Positions 1 to 5,846 of a stretch of DNA of 9,021 bases are shown one piece after another (the stretch's first letter is position 1; each line of letters starts with the position of its first letter). The translations under genes and the position numbers were made by a program. The notes under the pieces are model-generated. The model was not told the DNA's origin. It did no database searches and saw only the letters and a program-made list of their open reading frames with translations. Origin of the DNA: CAZYBG01 sp964645155 (lineage in GTDB: Bacteria > Pseudomonadota > Alphaproteobacteria > Rhodobacterales > Rhodobacteraceae). The DNA is taken from positions 1 to 9,021 of the forward strand of contig CAZYBG010000112.1 in NCBI GenBank assembly GCA_964645155.1, in the 5' to 3' direction.

Positions 1-1
1 G

Positions 2-523
2 GCCGACCTGCTGGCCGACCCCAAGGAGCGCGCCGAACACCTGATGCTGCTCGACCTCGGCCGCAACGATGTCGGCCGGGTGGCGAGGATCGGCACGGTG
101 CGGCCGACCGAGCAGTTCGTCATCGAGCGCTACAGCCACGTGATGCACATCGTCTCGAACGTCGTGGGCGAGCTGAAGCCGGGCGAGGACGCGCTTTCGG
201 CGCTGCTGGCCGGGCTGCCGGCGGGCACCGTCTCGGGCGCGCCCAAGGTGCGCGCGATGGAGATCATCGACGAGCTCGAGCCCGAGAAGCGCGGCGTCTA
301 CGGCGGCGGCGTCGGCTACTTCGCCGCGAACGGCGAGATGGACATGTGCATCGCGCTGCGCACCGCGGTGGTCAAGGACGGCAAGCTGATGATCCAGGCG
401 GGCGGCGGCGTCGTCTACGACAGCGACCCCGAGGCCGAATGGCAGGAGACCGTCAACAAGGCCAGGGCGATCCGCGCGGCGGCCGAGGAGGCCGGCCGCT
501 TCTCCGGCGGCGGAAACGGCTGA
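2..523 (+). CDS. trpE: Anthranilate synthase component I (TrpE), C-terminal part
   Basis: This is the 3' end of a gene that begins before the window; 173 residues and the stop are present. TrpE converts chorismate to anthranilate, the first step of tryptophan synthesis, using ammonia delivered by the TrpG amidotransferase. The visible part is the conserved core of the chorismate-binding domain: LLDLGRNDVGRVA, IERYSHVMHIVSNVVGEL, the AGLPAGTVSGAPKVRAMEII block, the glycine-rich GVYGGGVGYF, IALRTAV, and the final AGGGVVYDSDPEAEWQET segment. In the family the last segment supplies acidic Mg2+ ligands. The order and spacing fit TrpE better than PabB or isochorismate synthase, which share the fold, but the N-terminal feedback-inhibition region that would settle this is outside the window. 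No trp gene follows on this strand: the next gene is convergent, so any trpG/trpD/trpC genes lie elsewhere or upstream. Confidence 0.95.
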   Translation, partial: ADLLADPKERAEHLMLLDLGRNDVGRVARIGTVRPTEQFVIERYSHVMHIVSNVVGELKPGEDALSALLAGLPAGTVSGAPKVRAMEIIDELEPEKRGVYGGGVGYFAANGEMDMCIALRTAVVKDGKLMIQAGGGVVYDSDPEAEWQETVNKARAIRAAAEEAGRFSGGGNG

Positions 524-617
524 CGGAACCGGCGCGGGGTCCGAACTGGCGACGAACGGCAGCGCCGTCCCGGGCAGCTGTGCGGGCGCCTCGTGTTCGC
601 CGTTGGGACACCGCCCA

Positions 618-1709
618 TCACCCGAGTACTGAACTGACGGGTCTCCGCAGCGACATCGGCATCGCGGGCGCGCGGCCGAACCGGATCACCAGATCGGGCC
701 GAGCCTCGGGCATCCCAAGCCAGCGCGCAAATTCGAGCCTGATGGACGGCACCTCGACCGGCTGGTTCAAGTGCGCTGTTCGGATCCCGAGCGCGGTCGC
801 CTGCAGCGCAAATCGCTCGAAACTGCGTCCGACCTTGATCCAGTGCTGGGGATCGGCCTGCGCGCCGACAAAGACCGCGATCCCGGCTGAAGACCGGATC
901 TGGTCACGATATCTCTCGTTCTCGGTGTCCTTCTTGAAAACCGCAGGAAAAATCCGCCGCCCGGCCCAATCGGGCAGAACCGGGTTGCCTGAGCAGGCAG
1001 AGAACAGCCCGTCACCGGTCTCAATCGCGCGCGTGGGACTGAACCGCAGCCAATCGGCCAACTCTTGTACGAAGGCGGGGTCGTCCATCTGCGCGCTGTT
1101 GCCGGTGGCGACGAAATCAAGGATCGCATCGCGGTCGGCGGCCTCGGTGAAGACCAGGACCGAAACGCCCTCTTCCCGCGCCGCCGTTTCGAGGAGCGCC
1201 AGATCCTCGACTGAAACCGGCTGCCCATCGTAGAGCGAGCGCGTGGACTGGCGCAGGGGTATCGCCTGATAAAGTTCCTGTGCCTCCGGCTGCGCCGACG
1301 ACAGCGCGATGTCGATCTGCGGCTCGGCTCCGGCCCCGATCGCGACCTCGCCGCCCCGCCCGAGCGCCGCCGCGGCGGTCACAAGGTTTTCGGTTGCGCA
1401 GCCAAGGCTGACGTATAGGTGATGATCATCCGGATCGACGACAACCGTACGCCGGGAGGTGTCGGGCAGGACGCTGACGCCATGATCGGCCAGCCGGAAT
1501 CTCCAGGGCTGCGTGTTGTGCCCGTTGGGGGCAAGTGTCGCCATCCGGACCAACTCTTCCAGCCCCGGATCGCCAGAAAGCAGTCGCCGCTGCCGCGCGA
1601 CCTCCTCCAGGTACCCGTCCATATGCGGCCAGAGGCTGTATCCAACAACGCCCACGGTTGCGAGCGAGAGGCCGGTTCCGACCATGGTTCGGCGTGAAAG
1701 CACGCTCAA
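618..1709 (-). CDS. Acg-like FMN-binding nitroreductase-family protein with probable Tat signal
   Basis: A 363-residue protein of the nitroreductase-like Acg family (relatives of mycobacterial Rv2032). Family hallmarks visible are APNGHNTQPWRFRL at about residues 60-73, VSLGCATENLVTAAAALG, the IPLRQSTRSLYDGQPV segment, and a C-terminal LDLVIRFG-like block ending in RRPVSSVLG. The true C-terminal block here reads DLVIRFGRAP. The start is TTG: GGGAGG (plus-strand 1718-1723) lies 8 nt upstream, an in-frame TAG lies further up, and only the TTG or the GTG two codons later keeps the twin-arginine SRRTMVG before the hydrophobic stretch TGLSLATVGVVGYSLW. An exported or membrane-anchored flavoprotein is therefore inferred. 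The electron donor and substrate are unknown; some Acg proteins are thought to bind FMN without acting as typical reductases. It converges on trpE with a 94-bp gap. Base composition drops here: 901-960 is 31/60 G+C against 40/60 at 241-300 in trpE, which may mean a later arrival. Confidence 0.85.
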   Translation of the reverse strand: MSVLSRRTMVGTGLSLATVGVVGYSLWPHMDGYLEEVARQRRLLSGDPGLEELVRMATLAPNGHNTQPWRFRLADHGVSVLPDTSRRTVVVDPDDHHLYVSLGCATENLVTAAAALGRGGEVAIGAGAEPQIDIALSSAQPEAQELYQAIPLRQSTRSLYDGQPVSVEDLALLETAAREEGVSVLVFTEAADRDAILDFVATGNSAQMDDPAFVQELADWLRFSPTRAIETGDGLFSACSGNPVLPDWAGRRIFPAVFKKDTENERYRDQIRSSAGIAVFVGAQADPQHWIKVGRSFERFALQATALGIRTAHLNQPVEVPSIRLEFARWLGMPEARPDLVIRFGRAPAMPMSLRRPVSSVLG

Positions 1710-1717
1710 ATCGACGA

Positions 1718-1723
1718 CCTCCC
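1718..1723 (-). promoter_or_regulatory. Shine-Dalgarno deciding a TTG start
   Basis: On the minus strand this reads GGGAGG, 8 nt before the TTG of the Acg-like gene. It is too far (14 nt) from the next in-frame GTG and much too far from the first in-frame ATG at 1685. Choosing the ATG would remove the twin arginines, so the site supports the TTG. Confidence 0.6.
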
Positions 1724-1771
1724 GAGGAAGTATCCGATGAGCCTAGGATGTACCTTCGCGTCCTGCCTTGA

Positions 1772-1801
1772 CTTGGGACAAGGGCAAAGCCTGCTCCCAA
1801 G
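1772..1801. repeat. Inverted repeat upstream of the Acg-like gene
   Basis: CTTGGGA (1772-1778) and TCCCAAG (1795-1801) form a perfect 7-bp inverted repeat separated by 16 nt. It lies 63 nt before the TTG start of the Acg-like gene, a reasonable place for an operator or a transcript hairpin. I do not recognise it as the site of a named regulator, and a 7-bp match in 350 bp could be chance. Confidence 0.25.
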
Positions 1802-2058
1802 CCTTTGGTACGCTTAGCAACACCGGCCTGAAAGTGCCATTCGGCGCTCCAGCCCGGAACGACAACCTCAGTCCTCCACGCTGGTGTTGCCGCCGCTGCG
1901 CGCCGAGCCTGGGCAACCGCAGCAGACGGCCGTTCCGTCCCGCATCTCCGGCACCAACGACGACCCCGGGTATCGGCCCCTCGACGCGGTGGGCGGGCTC
2001 CGCGGGTCGCGCCGGAGGGGCGCCCGCTCCGCGCACGGAGACCTGCCTTGATGCCGTT

Positions 2059-2544
2059 CTACTCCGCCTTGTCGGCCGGCTTCGCGTTGAGCAGCCCGTA
2101 ACGCTCGTCGCCGATCTTCTCGTGGAGGCCGATCTGCGTCTCGAGGAAGTCGATATGGCCCTCCTCGTCTGCGATCAGTTCCTCGAACAGGACCTTGGAG
2201 ACATAGTCGCCGACCCTGTCGCAATGGTCGCGCGCCTCGATGTAGAGCGTGCGGGCGTCGTGCTCGGCGGCGAGGTCGCAGTCGAGCGTCTCGCGCACGG
2301 TCTGGCCGATGCGCAGCGGGTCGAGCTTCTGCAGGTTGGGATGGCCCTCGAGGAAGATGATCCGCGCGATCAGCCGGTCGGCATGGTGCATCTCCTCGAT
2401 GCTCTCGGCGCGCGACTTGTCGGCCAGATGGCCGAAGCCCCAGTCTTCCTGCAGGCGGTAATGCAGCCAGTACTGGCTGACCGCGGTCAGCTCACTCCTG
2501 AGCGCGGCGTTGAGGTAGTCGATGACCTTCGGGTCGCCCTTCAT
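2059..2544 (-). CDS. bfr: Bacterioferritin
   Basis: A 161-residue haem-containing ferritin subunit, the usual family length. Twenty-four subunits form a cytoplasmic shell that oxidises Fe2+ and stores it as a ferric mineral. The di-iron ferroxidase ligands are all present at family positions: Glu18, Glu51, His54, Glu94, Glu127 and His130. Met52, the axial haem ligand between subunit pairs, is also present, so this is a true bacterioferritin and probably catalytically active. The ATG at 2544 is preceded by AAGGAAG on the minus strand about 6 nt away. The frame is open further upstream, but that extension is cysteine/arginine-rich, unlike ferritin, and is the shadow of bfd. The start lies inside bfd (53-nt overlap), so the two are cotranscribed and probably translationally coupled. 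Expression is likely driven from the promoter ahead of bfd. Confidence 0.97.
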   Translation of the reverse strand: MKGDPKVIDYLNAALRSELTAVSQYWLHYRLQEDWGFGHLADKSRAESIEEMHHADRLIARIIFLEGHPNLQKLDPLRIGQTVRETLDCDLAAEHDARTLYIEARDHCDRVGDYVSKVLFEELIADEEGHIDFLETQIGLHEKIGDERYGLLNAKPADKAE

Positions 2545-2794
2545 GCGTGCTTCCTTGTCCGGTTGCTTGCAACGCGCGGTTGAGCCCGCGCAATGTCGGT
2601 GGCACTCCCAACGTATCGCAACCGAGCATGGTTTCCAGCACAAGGGGCAGGCAGCCGCCGCATTCCGAGCGCTTGCCGAGCGCGCGCCACACCTTGCCGG
2701 GGGTGATGATGGTGTGCGGGTCGGCCGCACGCATCCAGTCCACCGCAGCGCGGATCTCGTGGTCGGTCATCTGGGTGCAGTGGCAGACGATCAT
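2492..2794 (-). CDS. bfd: Bacterioferritin-associated ferredoxin (BFD-like [2Fe-2S])
   Basis: A 100-residue protein beginning MIVCHCTQMTDHEIRAAV, with four cysteines Cys4, Cys6, Cys45 and Cys48 (CHC ... CGGC) that would bind a [2Fe-2S] cluster. BFD proteins dock on bacterioferritin and pass electrons to its haem so that stored iron is released as Fe2+. Adjacency to bfr strongly supports this partner. The ATG at 2794 has a GGGAAGGA Shine-Dalgarno just upstream. Two oddities stand out. The gap between the cysteine pairs is 38 residues, whereas E. coli Bfd (64 residues, from memory) has 31. The protein also carries a C-terminal tail of about 35 residues, ending in a polar RPEGHRLPQRRAQE stretch encoded over the bfr Shine-Dalgarno and first codons. 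The tail may be dispensable or may reflect a lost stop codon. Confidence 0.88.
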   Translation of the reverse strand: MIVCHCTQMTDHEIRAAVDWMRAADPHTIITPGKVWRALGKRSECGGCLPLVLETMLGCDTLGVPPTLRGLNRALQATGQGSTHEGRPEGHRLPQRRAQE

Positions 2795-2813
2795 GGCATC
2801 CTTCCCGTCCTAC

Positions 2814-2842
2814 AATCTGAGTAAAGGAGTCAGGATTGTCAA
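2814..2842 (-). promoter_or_regulatory. bfd-bfr promoter with CTGA-N9-TCAG iron-type operator
   Basis: On the minus strand a perfect -35 TTGACA (2837-2842) is followed after 17 nt by CAGATT (2814-2819), a weak -10 with 3 of 6 matches. A perfect dyad CTGA-N9-TCAG (2817-2833) fills the spacer and overlaps the -10, so a bound protein would block polymerase. TGA-N9-TCA is the core reported for iron-responsive Rrf2-family regulators (RirA/IscR, 'IRO' or 'Iron-Rhodo' boxes) in alphaproteobacteria. Iron or Fe-S control of an iron-storage operon is a sensible inference. Which regulator binds, and whether it represses, cannot be read from the sequence. Confidence 0.55.
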
Positions 2843-2915
2843 ATCCGATTCCTGACCGCCGCCAGATTGTCGCGGGACGATGGCGGCGCGATGACACGAC
2901 CACCCCGCCGAATGC

Positions 2916-2938
2916 GCGGGGGGGCACACGCCGCCCGC
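2916..2938 (-). terminator. Possible hairpin after tig
   Basis: Nine nucleotides beyond the tig stop, the minus strand can fold GCGGG/CCCGC plus GGC/GCC around a four-base GTGT loop with one interior mismatch or bulge. There is no U-tract, so this could be a weak or Rho-assisted stop, or just GC-rich DNA. Confidence 0.22.
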
Positions 2939-2946
2939 CGGCAGGC

Positions 2947-4278
2947 TCACATCTCGTCGAGCGCGTCGACCGCCTTCTTCAGCGCGTCCTTGTCGACCTT
3001 CTTCTCGGTCACCTTGGCCTCGGCGAAGATGTGATCCACCACCTTGTCCTCAAAGAGCGGCGCGCGGATCTGCTGCTGTGCCTGGGCGTTCTTCTGGATG
3101 AACTCGAAGAACTGCCGCTCCTGCCCCGGATACTGGCGGGCCTGCGCCATCACTGCCTGCGCCATCTCGCCGTCCGACACCTTCACTTCGGCCTTGCGGC
3201 CGATCTCGGCCAGCAGGAGGCCGAGCCGCACCCGCCGTTCGGCAAGGGCCTTGTGCTCGTCGGTCGGCTCGATCGCGTCGTGGTTGTGGCCTTGCTCCTC
3301 GGGGTGCTCCTCGTGCCAGAGCTGGTGGGCGATCTGGTTCGCCTCGGCCTCGACCAGCGACGGCGGCAGGTCGAACTTCACCTGGTCGTCGAGCTGGTCG
3401 AGCAGCGCGCGCTTCATCACCGCGCGTGCCGCGCCCTGGTACTCGGCCTCGAGCCGTTCCTTGATCTGCGCCTTGAGCGCCGCCAGATCCTCGGCGCCGA
3501 ACTTCTTCGCCAGCTCGTCGTCGAGCGCGGCCGGCACCGGCTCCTTCACCGCCTTCACCGTGACGGCGAACTCGGCTTCCTTGCCGGCCAGATGCGTGGC
3601 CCGGTAGTCCTCGGGGAAGCTGACGGTGACGGTCTTCTCGTCGCCGGCCTTCGCGCCCTCGAGCTGCGCCTCGAAGCCCGGGATGAACGAGTCCGACCCG
3701 AGCACCAGCGGATAGTCCTCGCCCGCGCCGCCGTCGAAAAGCTCGCCGCCGATCGAGCCCTTGAAGTCGATCACCACCTGGTCGCCGGACTTCGCCTTGG
3801 CGCCCTTCTTGCGGTCGGCAAAGCTGCCGGCGCTCCCGGCAAGCCGCTCCAGCGCCTCGTTGACCTCGGCCTCGCCGGCCTCGACCACCAGCTTCTGGAG
3901 CTTGATCTTGCCCAGATCGGCCTCCGGGATCTCGGGCAGCGCCTCGTAGCTCAGCGCCAGCTTGACGTCCTGGCCTTCCTTCCAGTCGTCGGTCGCCATC
4001 TTGACGTCGGGCTGCAGCGCCGGCCGGTCGCCCGTCTCGTCAAAATGCGCCTTCATCGCGGCGTCGACCGCCTCCTGCATCGCCTCGCCGATCAGGCGCG
4101 GGCCGAACTGCTTCTTCAGCAGCGCGAGCGGCACCTTGCCCTTGCGGAAGCCCTTCATCGCCACCTCGGGCTGCGCCTCGACGAGCTTCTCGTTCACCTT
4201 GGCGTCAAGCTCCTGCCCGCTCAGGGTGATCTCGTAGCCGCGCTTCAGCCCTTCCTTCAGGGTCTCGGTGACCTGCAT
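2947..4278 (-). CDS. tig: Trigger factor (ribosome-associated chaperone, PPIase)
   Basis: A 443-residue trigger factor of normal family length. It binds at the ribosomal exit tunnel and shields nascent chains; its FKBP-like domain has peptidyl-prolyl isomerase activity. The N-terminal domain (about residues 1-115) carries the ribosome-docking signature GFRKGKVP at 43-50. The FKBP-type domain (about 163-245) includes GDQVVIDFKGSIGGELFDGG, the PLVLGSDSFIPGFEAQLEG core and AGDEKTVTVSFPEDY. The rest is the helical C-terminal chaperone arm, with a His/Glu-rich EEHPEEQGHNHD stretch. The ATG at 4278 has CGAGGA a few nt upstream. In many proteobacteria tig precedes clpP/clpX; here the next minus-strand gene is bfd, with its own promoter. 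The tRNA-Leu terminator lies upstream, so tig probably uses a promoter within 4279-4340, though none is obvious. Confidence 0.97.
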   Translation of the reverse strand: MQVTETLKEGLKRGYEITLSGQELDAKVNEKLVEAQPEVAMKGFRKGKVPLALLKKQFGPRLIGEAMQEAVDAAMKAHFDETGDRPALQPDVKMATDDWKEGQDVKLALSYEALPEIPEADLGKIKLQKLVVEAGEAEVNEALERLAGSAGSFADRKKGAKAKSGDQVVIDFKGSIGGELFDGGAGEDYPLVLGSDSFIPGFEAQLEGAKAGDEKTVTVSFPEDYRATHLAGKEAEFAVTVKAVKEPVPAALDDELAKKFGAEDLAALKAQIKERLEAEYQGAARAVMKRALLDQLDDQVKFDLPPSLVEAEANQIAHQLWHEEHPEEQGHNHDAIEPTDEHKALAERRVRLGLLLAEIGRKAEVKVSDGEMAQAVMAQARQYPGQERQFFEFIQKNAQAQQQIRAPLFEDKVVDHIFAEAKVTEKKVDKDALKKAVDALDEM

Positions 4279-4326
4279 TGTGTCCTCGTGTCAGCAGCCG
4301 CCGCCCCGGCGGCAGTATCCTTGGGG

Positions 4327-4353
4327 AAAATCAGCCGTCCTTCTAGGGACGGC
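4327..4353 (-). terminator. Rho-independent terminator of tRNA-Leu
   Basis: On the minus strand a perfect 7-bp stem GCCGTCC/GGACGGC (4347-4353 with 4334-4340) closes a 6-nt loop. It is followed after TGA by TTTT (4330-4327). It sits 36 nt past the tRNA 3' end, so it should end the tRNA transcript and separate it from tig. Confidence 0.7.
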
Positions 4354-4388
4354 GCCGTGCCGTTGCAAGCCGAAACGGGGCGCGTCCG

Positions 4389-4473
4389 TGGTGCGGGTGG
4401 AGGGACTTGAACCCCCAAGCCTTGCGGCGCCGGAACCTAAATCCGGTGCGTCTGCCAGTTCCGCCACACCCGC
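4389..4473 (-). tRNA. tRNA-Leu (anticodon UAG)
   Basis: An 85-nt class II tRNA. The acceptor stem pairs GCGGGTG (5' end) with CACCCGC, followed by discriminator A and an encoded CCA (4391-4389). The anticodon arm is CCGGA-TTTAGGT-TCCGG, giving anticodon UAG with G37, which reads CUN codons such as CUA. The T arm contains GGTTCAAGTCC, and a long variable arm (around GCCGCAAGGC) is present as expected for leucine tRNAs. It is monocistronic by appearance, with its own terminator downstream. Confidence 0.96.
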
Positions 4474-4621
4474 CTGCGCGTCCGGATGCCGGGCAACGCC
4501 CGATGCCTAGCAAAGCCGCTGCCGCGGGGCGAGGGGGAAATTGGGCGTTCCCGGGGCGGGCGTGCTAACTTTTCGCCAAGTTGTCGGTGCATATGCTGCA
4601 GGTTACCCGCGGCTGCGGGGC

Positions 4622-4657
4622 GATACGGCAGGTGATACGGCAAGCGATACGGCGGGT
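4622..4657 (+). repeat. Three tandem 12-bp repeats before the Hint gene
   Basis: Three adjacent 12-bp units, gatacggcaggt, gatacggcaagc and gatacggcgggt, share the core GATACGGC. The array ends 6 nt before the ATG at 4664. If translation began further upstream in the same frame, it would encode GDTAGDTASDTA-like residues. It occupies the place of the ribosome-binding region and has no recognisable Shine-Dalgarno beyond GCGGG. It may be a slippage-prone repeat that affects expression, or a repeat operator. Confidence 0.6.
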
Positions 4658-4663
4658 TGCGGC

Positions 4664-5740
4664 ATGGCGCTCTATTCGGTCTGGTTTCTCGGGGCGGACG
4701 ATATCGCCCTCAGCGAGGGCTCCCTCGACGGCCAGACGCAGGGCGACGCCTCCCATCTGCTCAACGTCACGCTGACGTTCCAGACGAACGCCTGGCAGGA
4801 AAGCCAGATCGAGGACGACGACGCCTTCTTCGACGACAACGACGGCTCGGGCCAGCGGCTCGCCCAGCCGCTGACCCTGGGCAGCGTCACCTACCCGGAA
4901 AACACGCGGATCGAGGCGGAGTACACGATCCAGTTCGAGGATCCCGACGGCAACGTCTACACCGCCTACGGCTTCAACGTGAACAACTCGAACCCCGCCT
5001 ACGCGACGATCGAGGGGCTCGCCTTCCTCGGCGATGATGGCGACTGGCCGCCGGTCGGCGTACCCCTGACGATCATCTCGGTCGATGAGGGGCCGGGCGA
5101 TTTCGGCAATTCCGGCGTGCTCTACGACGATCTCGTTGCGCCGATCTGCTTCGCCGCCGGCACCCGCCTTGCCACCCCCGACGGCCCCGTCGCGGTCGAG
5201 CGGCTCGCGGTCGGCGACCTTGTTCTGACCCGCGACCATGGCGCGCAGGCGGTGCGCTGGATCGGCTGCCGCCGGATCGGGCCGGCCGCCTTCGCCGCCG
5301 CGCGGGGCGAGGCGCCGGCCCGCTTCGCGCCGGTCAGGATCGAGGCGGATGCCTTCGGCCCCGGGCGGCCGGCGCGCCCGCTCCGCGTCTCGCCGCAGCA
5401 CCGCCTCGCCTTCGGCGGGTGGGAGGCCGAGCTCCATTTCGGCGCCGCCGAGGTTCTCGTGGCCGCGCGCCACCTTGTCGGCCGGCCGGGCGTGTCGCAG
5501 GAGGCGGGCGACGCCCCGGTCACCTACTGGCACGTGATGTTCGACCGGCACGAGATCGTGTCGGCCGAGGGCATGCCGGCCGAAAGCTTCCGCGCCGGCC
5601 CCGAGGCGCTGCGCGCGGTCAGCGCCGCGGCGCGGGCCGAGCTTTACGCGCTCTTCCCGGCGCTCCGCGGCCCGGCCGCGGGCCTGCGCGCGGCGCGGCC
5701 GGTGATCAGCGCGGCCGAGGCGGCGGTGCTGCGCACCTGA
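4664..5740 (+). CDS. Hint (Hedgehog/intein) domain protein, Hint_2 type
   Basis: A 358-residue protein. The C-terminal part (about 161-310) is a Hedgehog/intein-type domain: ICFAAGTRLATPDGPVAVE with the candidate nucleophile Cys162, LAVGDLVLTRDHGAQAVRWIG, a block-B-like VSPQHRLAF (242-250), and TYWHVMFDRHEIVSAEGMPA (288-307). Such domains catalyse self-cleavage or splicing at the Cys; Hint_2 proteins are common in Rhodobacterales, but their role is poorly known. Residues 1-160 are acidic (EDDDAFFDDNDGSG, FEDPDGNVY, GDDGDW) with no domain I can name, and no classical signal peptide is seen. Cleavage would release this part. The tail after the last Hint motif (about 50 Ala-rich residues) lacks an obvious C-extein, so plain splicing is less likely. 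The ATG at 4664 was chosen because the open frame upstream (alternative TTG at 4541) crosses a tandem repeat and looks non-protein. The gene is single and converges on nnr. Confidence 0.8.
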   Translation: MALYSVWFLGADDIALSEGSLDGQTQGDASHLLNVTLTFQTNAWQESQIEDDDAFFDDNDGSGQRLAQPLTLGSVTYPENTRIEAEYTIQFEDPDGNVYTAYGFNVNNSNPAYATIEGLAFLGDDGDWPPVGVPLTIISVDEGPGDFGNSGVLYDDLVAPICFAAGTRLATPDGPVAVERLAVGDLVLTRDHGAQAVRWIGCRRIGPAAFAAARGEAPARFAPVRIEADAFGPGRPARPLRVSPQHRLAFGGWEAELHFGAAEVLVAARHLVGRPGVSQEAGDAPVTYWHVMFDRHEIVSAEGMPAESFRAGPEALRAVSAAARAELYALFPALRGPAAGLRAARPVISAAEAAVLRT

Positions 5741-5766
5741 CGCCGCCGCGCCAACGGGGGCGGCCC

Positions 5767-5793
5767 GCCGCCGATGTCTCCCCGACCGGCGGC
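5767..5793. terminator. Possible hairpin between convergent genes
   Basis: GCCGCCG (5767-5773) and CGGCGGC (5787-5793) form a perfect 7-bp stem with a 13-nt loop in the 106-bp gap between the Hint gene and nnr. It could slow polymerase from either side. No U-tract follows on either strand, so the assignment is weak. Confidence 0.25.
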
Positions 5794-5846
5794 GCGACGA
5801 TCGCGGCGCGGGCAGCGGTTCCGGCACGACAACGGGTCCGGACGGA

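Larger units (their letters stand above)
1710..2058. other. 349-bp intergenic stretch, no gene recognised
   Basis: This gap lies between the start of the Acg-like gene and the stop of bfr, both on the minus strand. Open frames cross it in several registers, but their translations are arginine/proline/alanine-rich with no recognisable motif, so I treat them as chance frames in GC-rich DNA. It must hold the promoter of the Acg-like gene, although no clear -35/-10 pair is evident. It contains an inverted repeat (1772-1801) and a short CTCCG-CGCA-CGGAG hairpin (2027-2040), 19 nt beyond the bfr stop. The hairpin has no U-tract, so it is a weak terminator candidate only. Confidence 0.5.

Noticed and set aside
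524..617. Terminator hairpin between trpE and the convergent gene
   Set aside because: Only short GC-rich pairings without a U-tract could be drawn, none better than expected by chance.
1743..2036. A 97-codon minus-strand frame in the gap before the Acg-like gene
   Set aside because: Composition typical of GC-rich chance frames; no motif, no convincing ribosome-binding site, and it covers the likely promoter.
2545..2730. N-terminal extension of bacterioferritin in the same frame
   Set aside because: The added residues are not ferritin-like, and AAGGAAG is well placed for the ATG at 2544, which puts all metal ligands at standard positions.
2836..4410. A 524-codon open frame on the plus strand opposite tig
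   Set aside because: Leu/Arg/Val-rich translation with no known domain. It lies antisense to a clear trigger factor and runs into the tRNA, so it is a frame left open by GC-biased codons.
4622..4657. The 12-bp tandem repeats as a CRISPR array or iterons of an origin
   Set aside because: Units are directly adjacent without spacers, only three copies are present, and no cas or replication gene is nearby.
4565..5827. A 420-codon open frame on the minus strand opposite the Hint gene
   Set aside because: Arg/Ala/Gly-rich with no motif; the plus-strand frame has recognisable Hint blocks.
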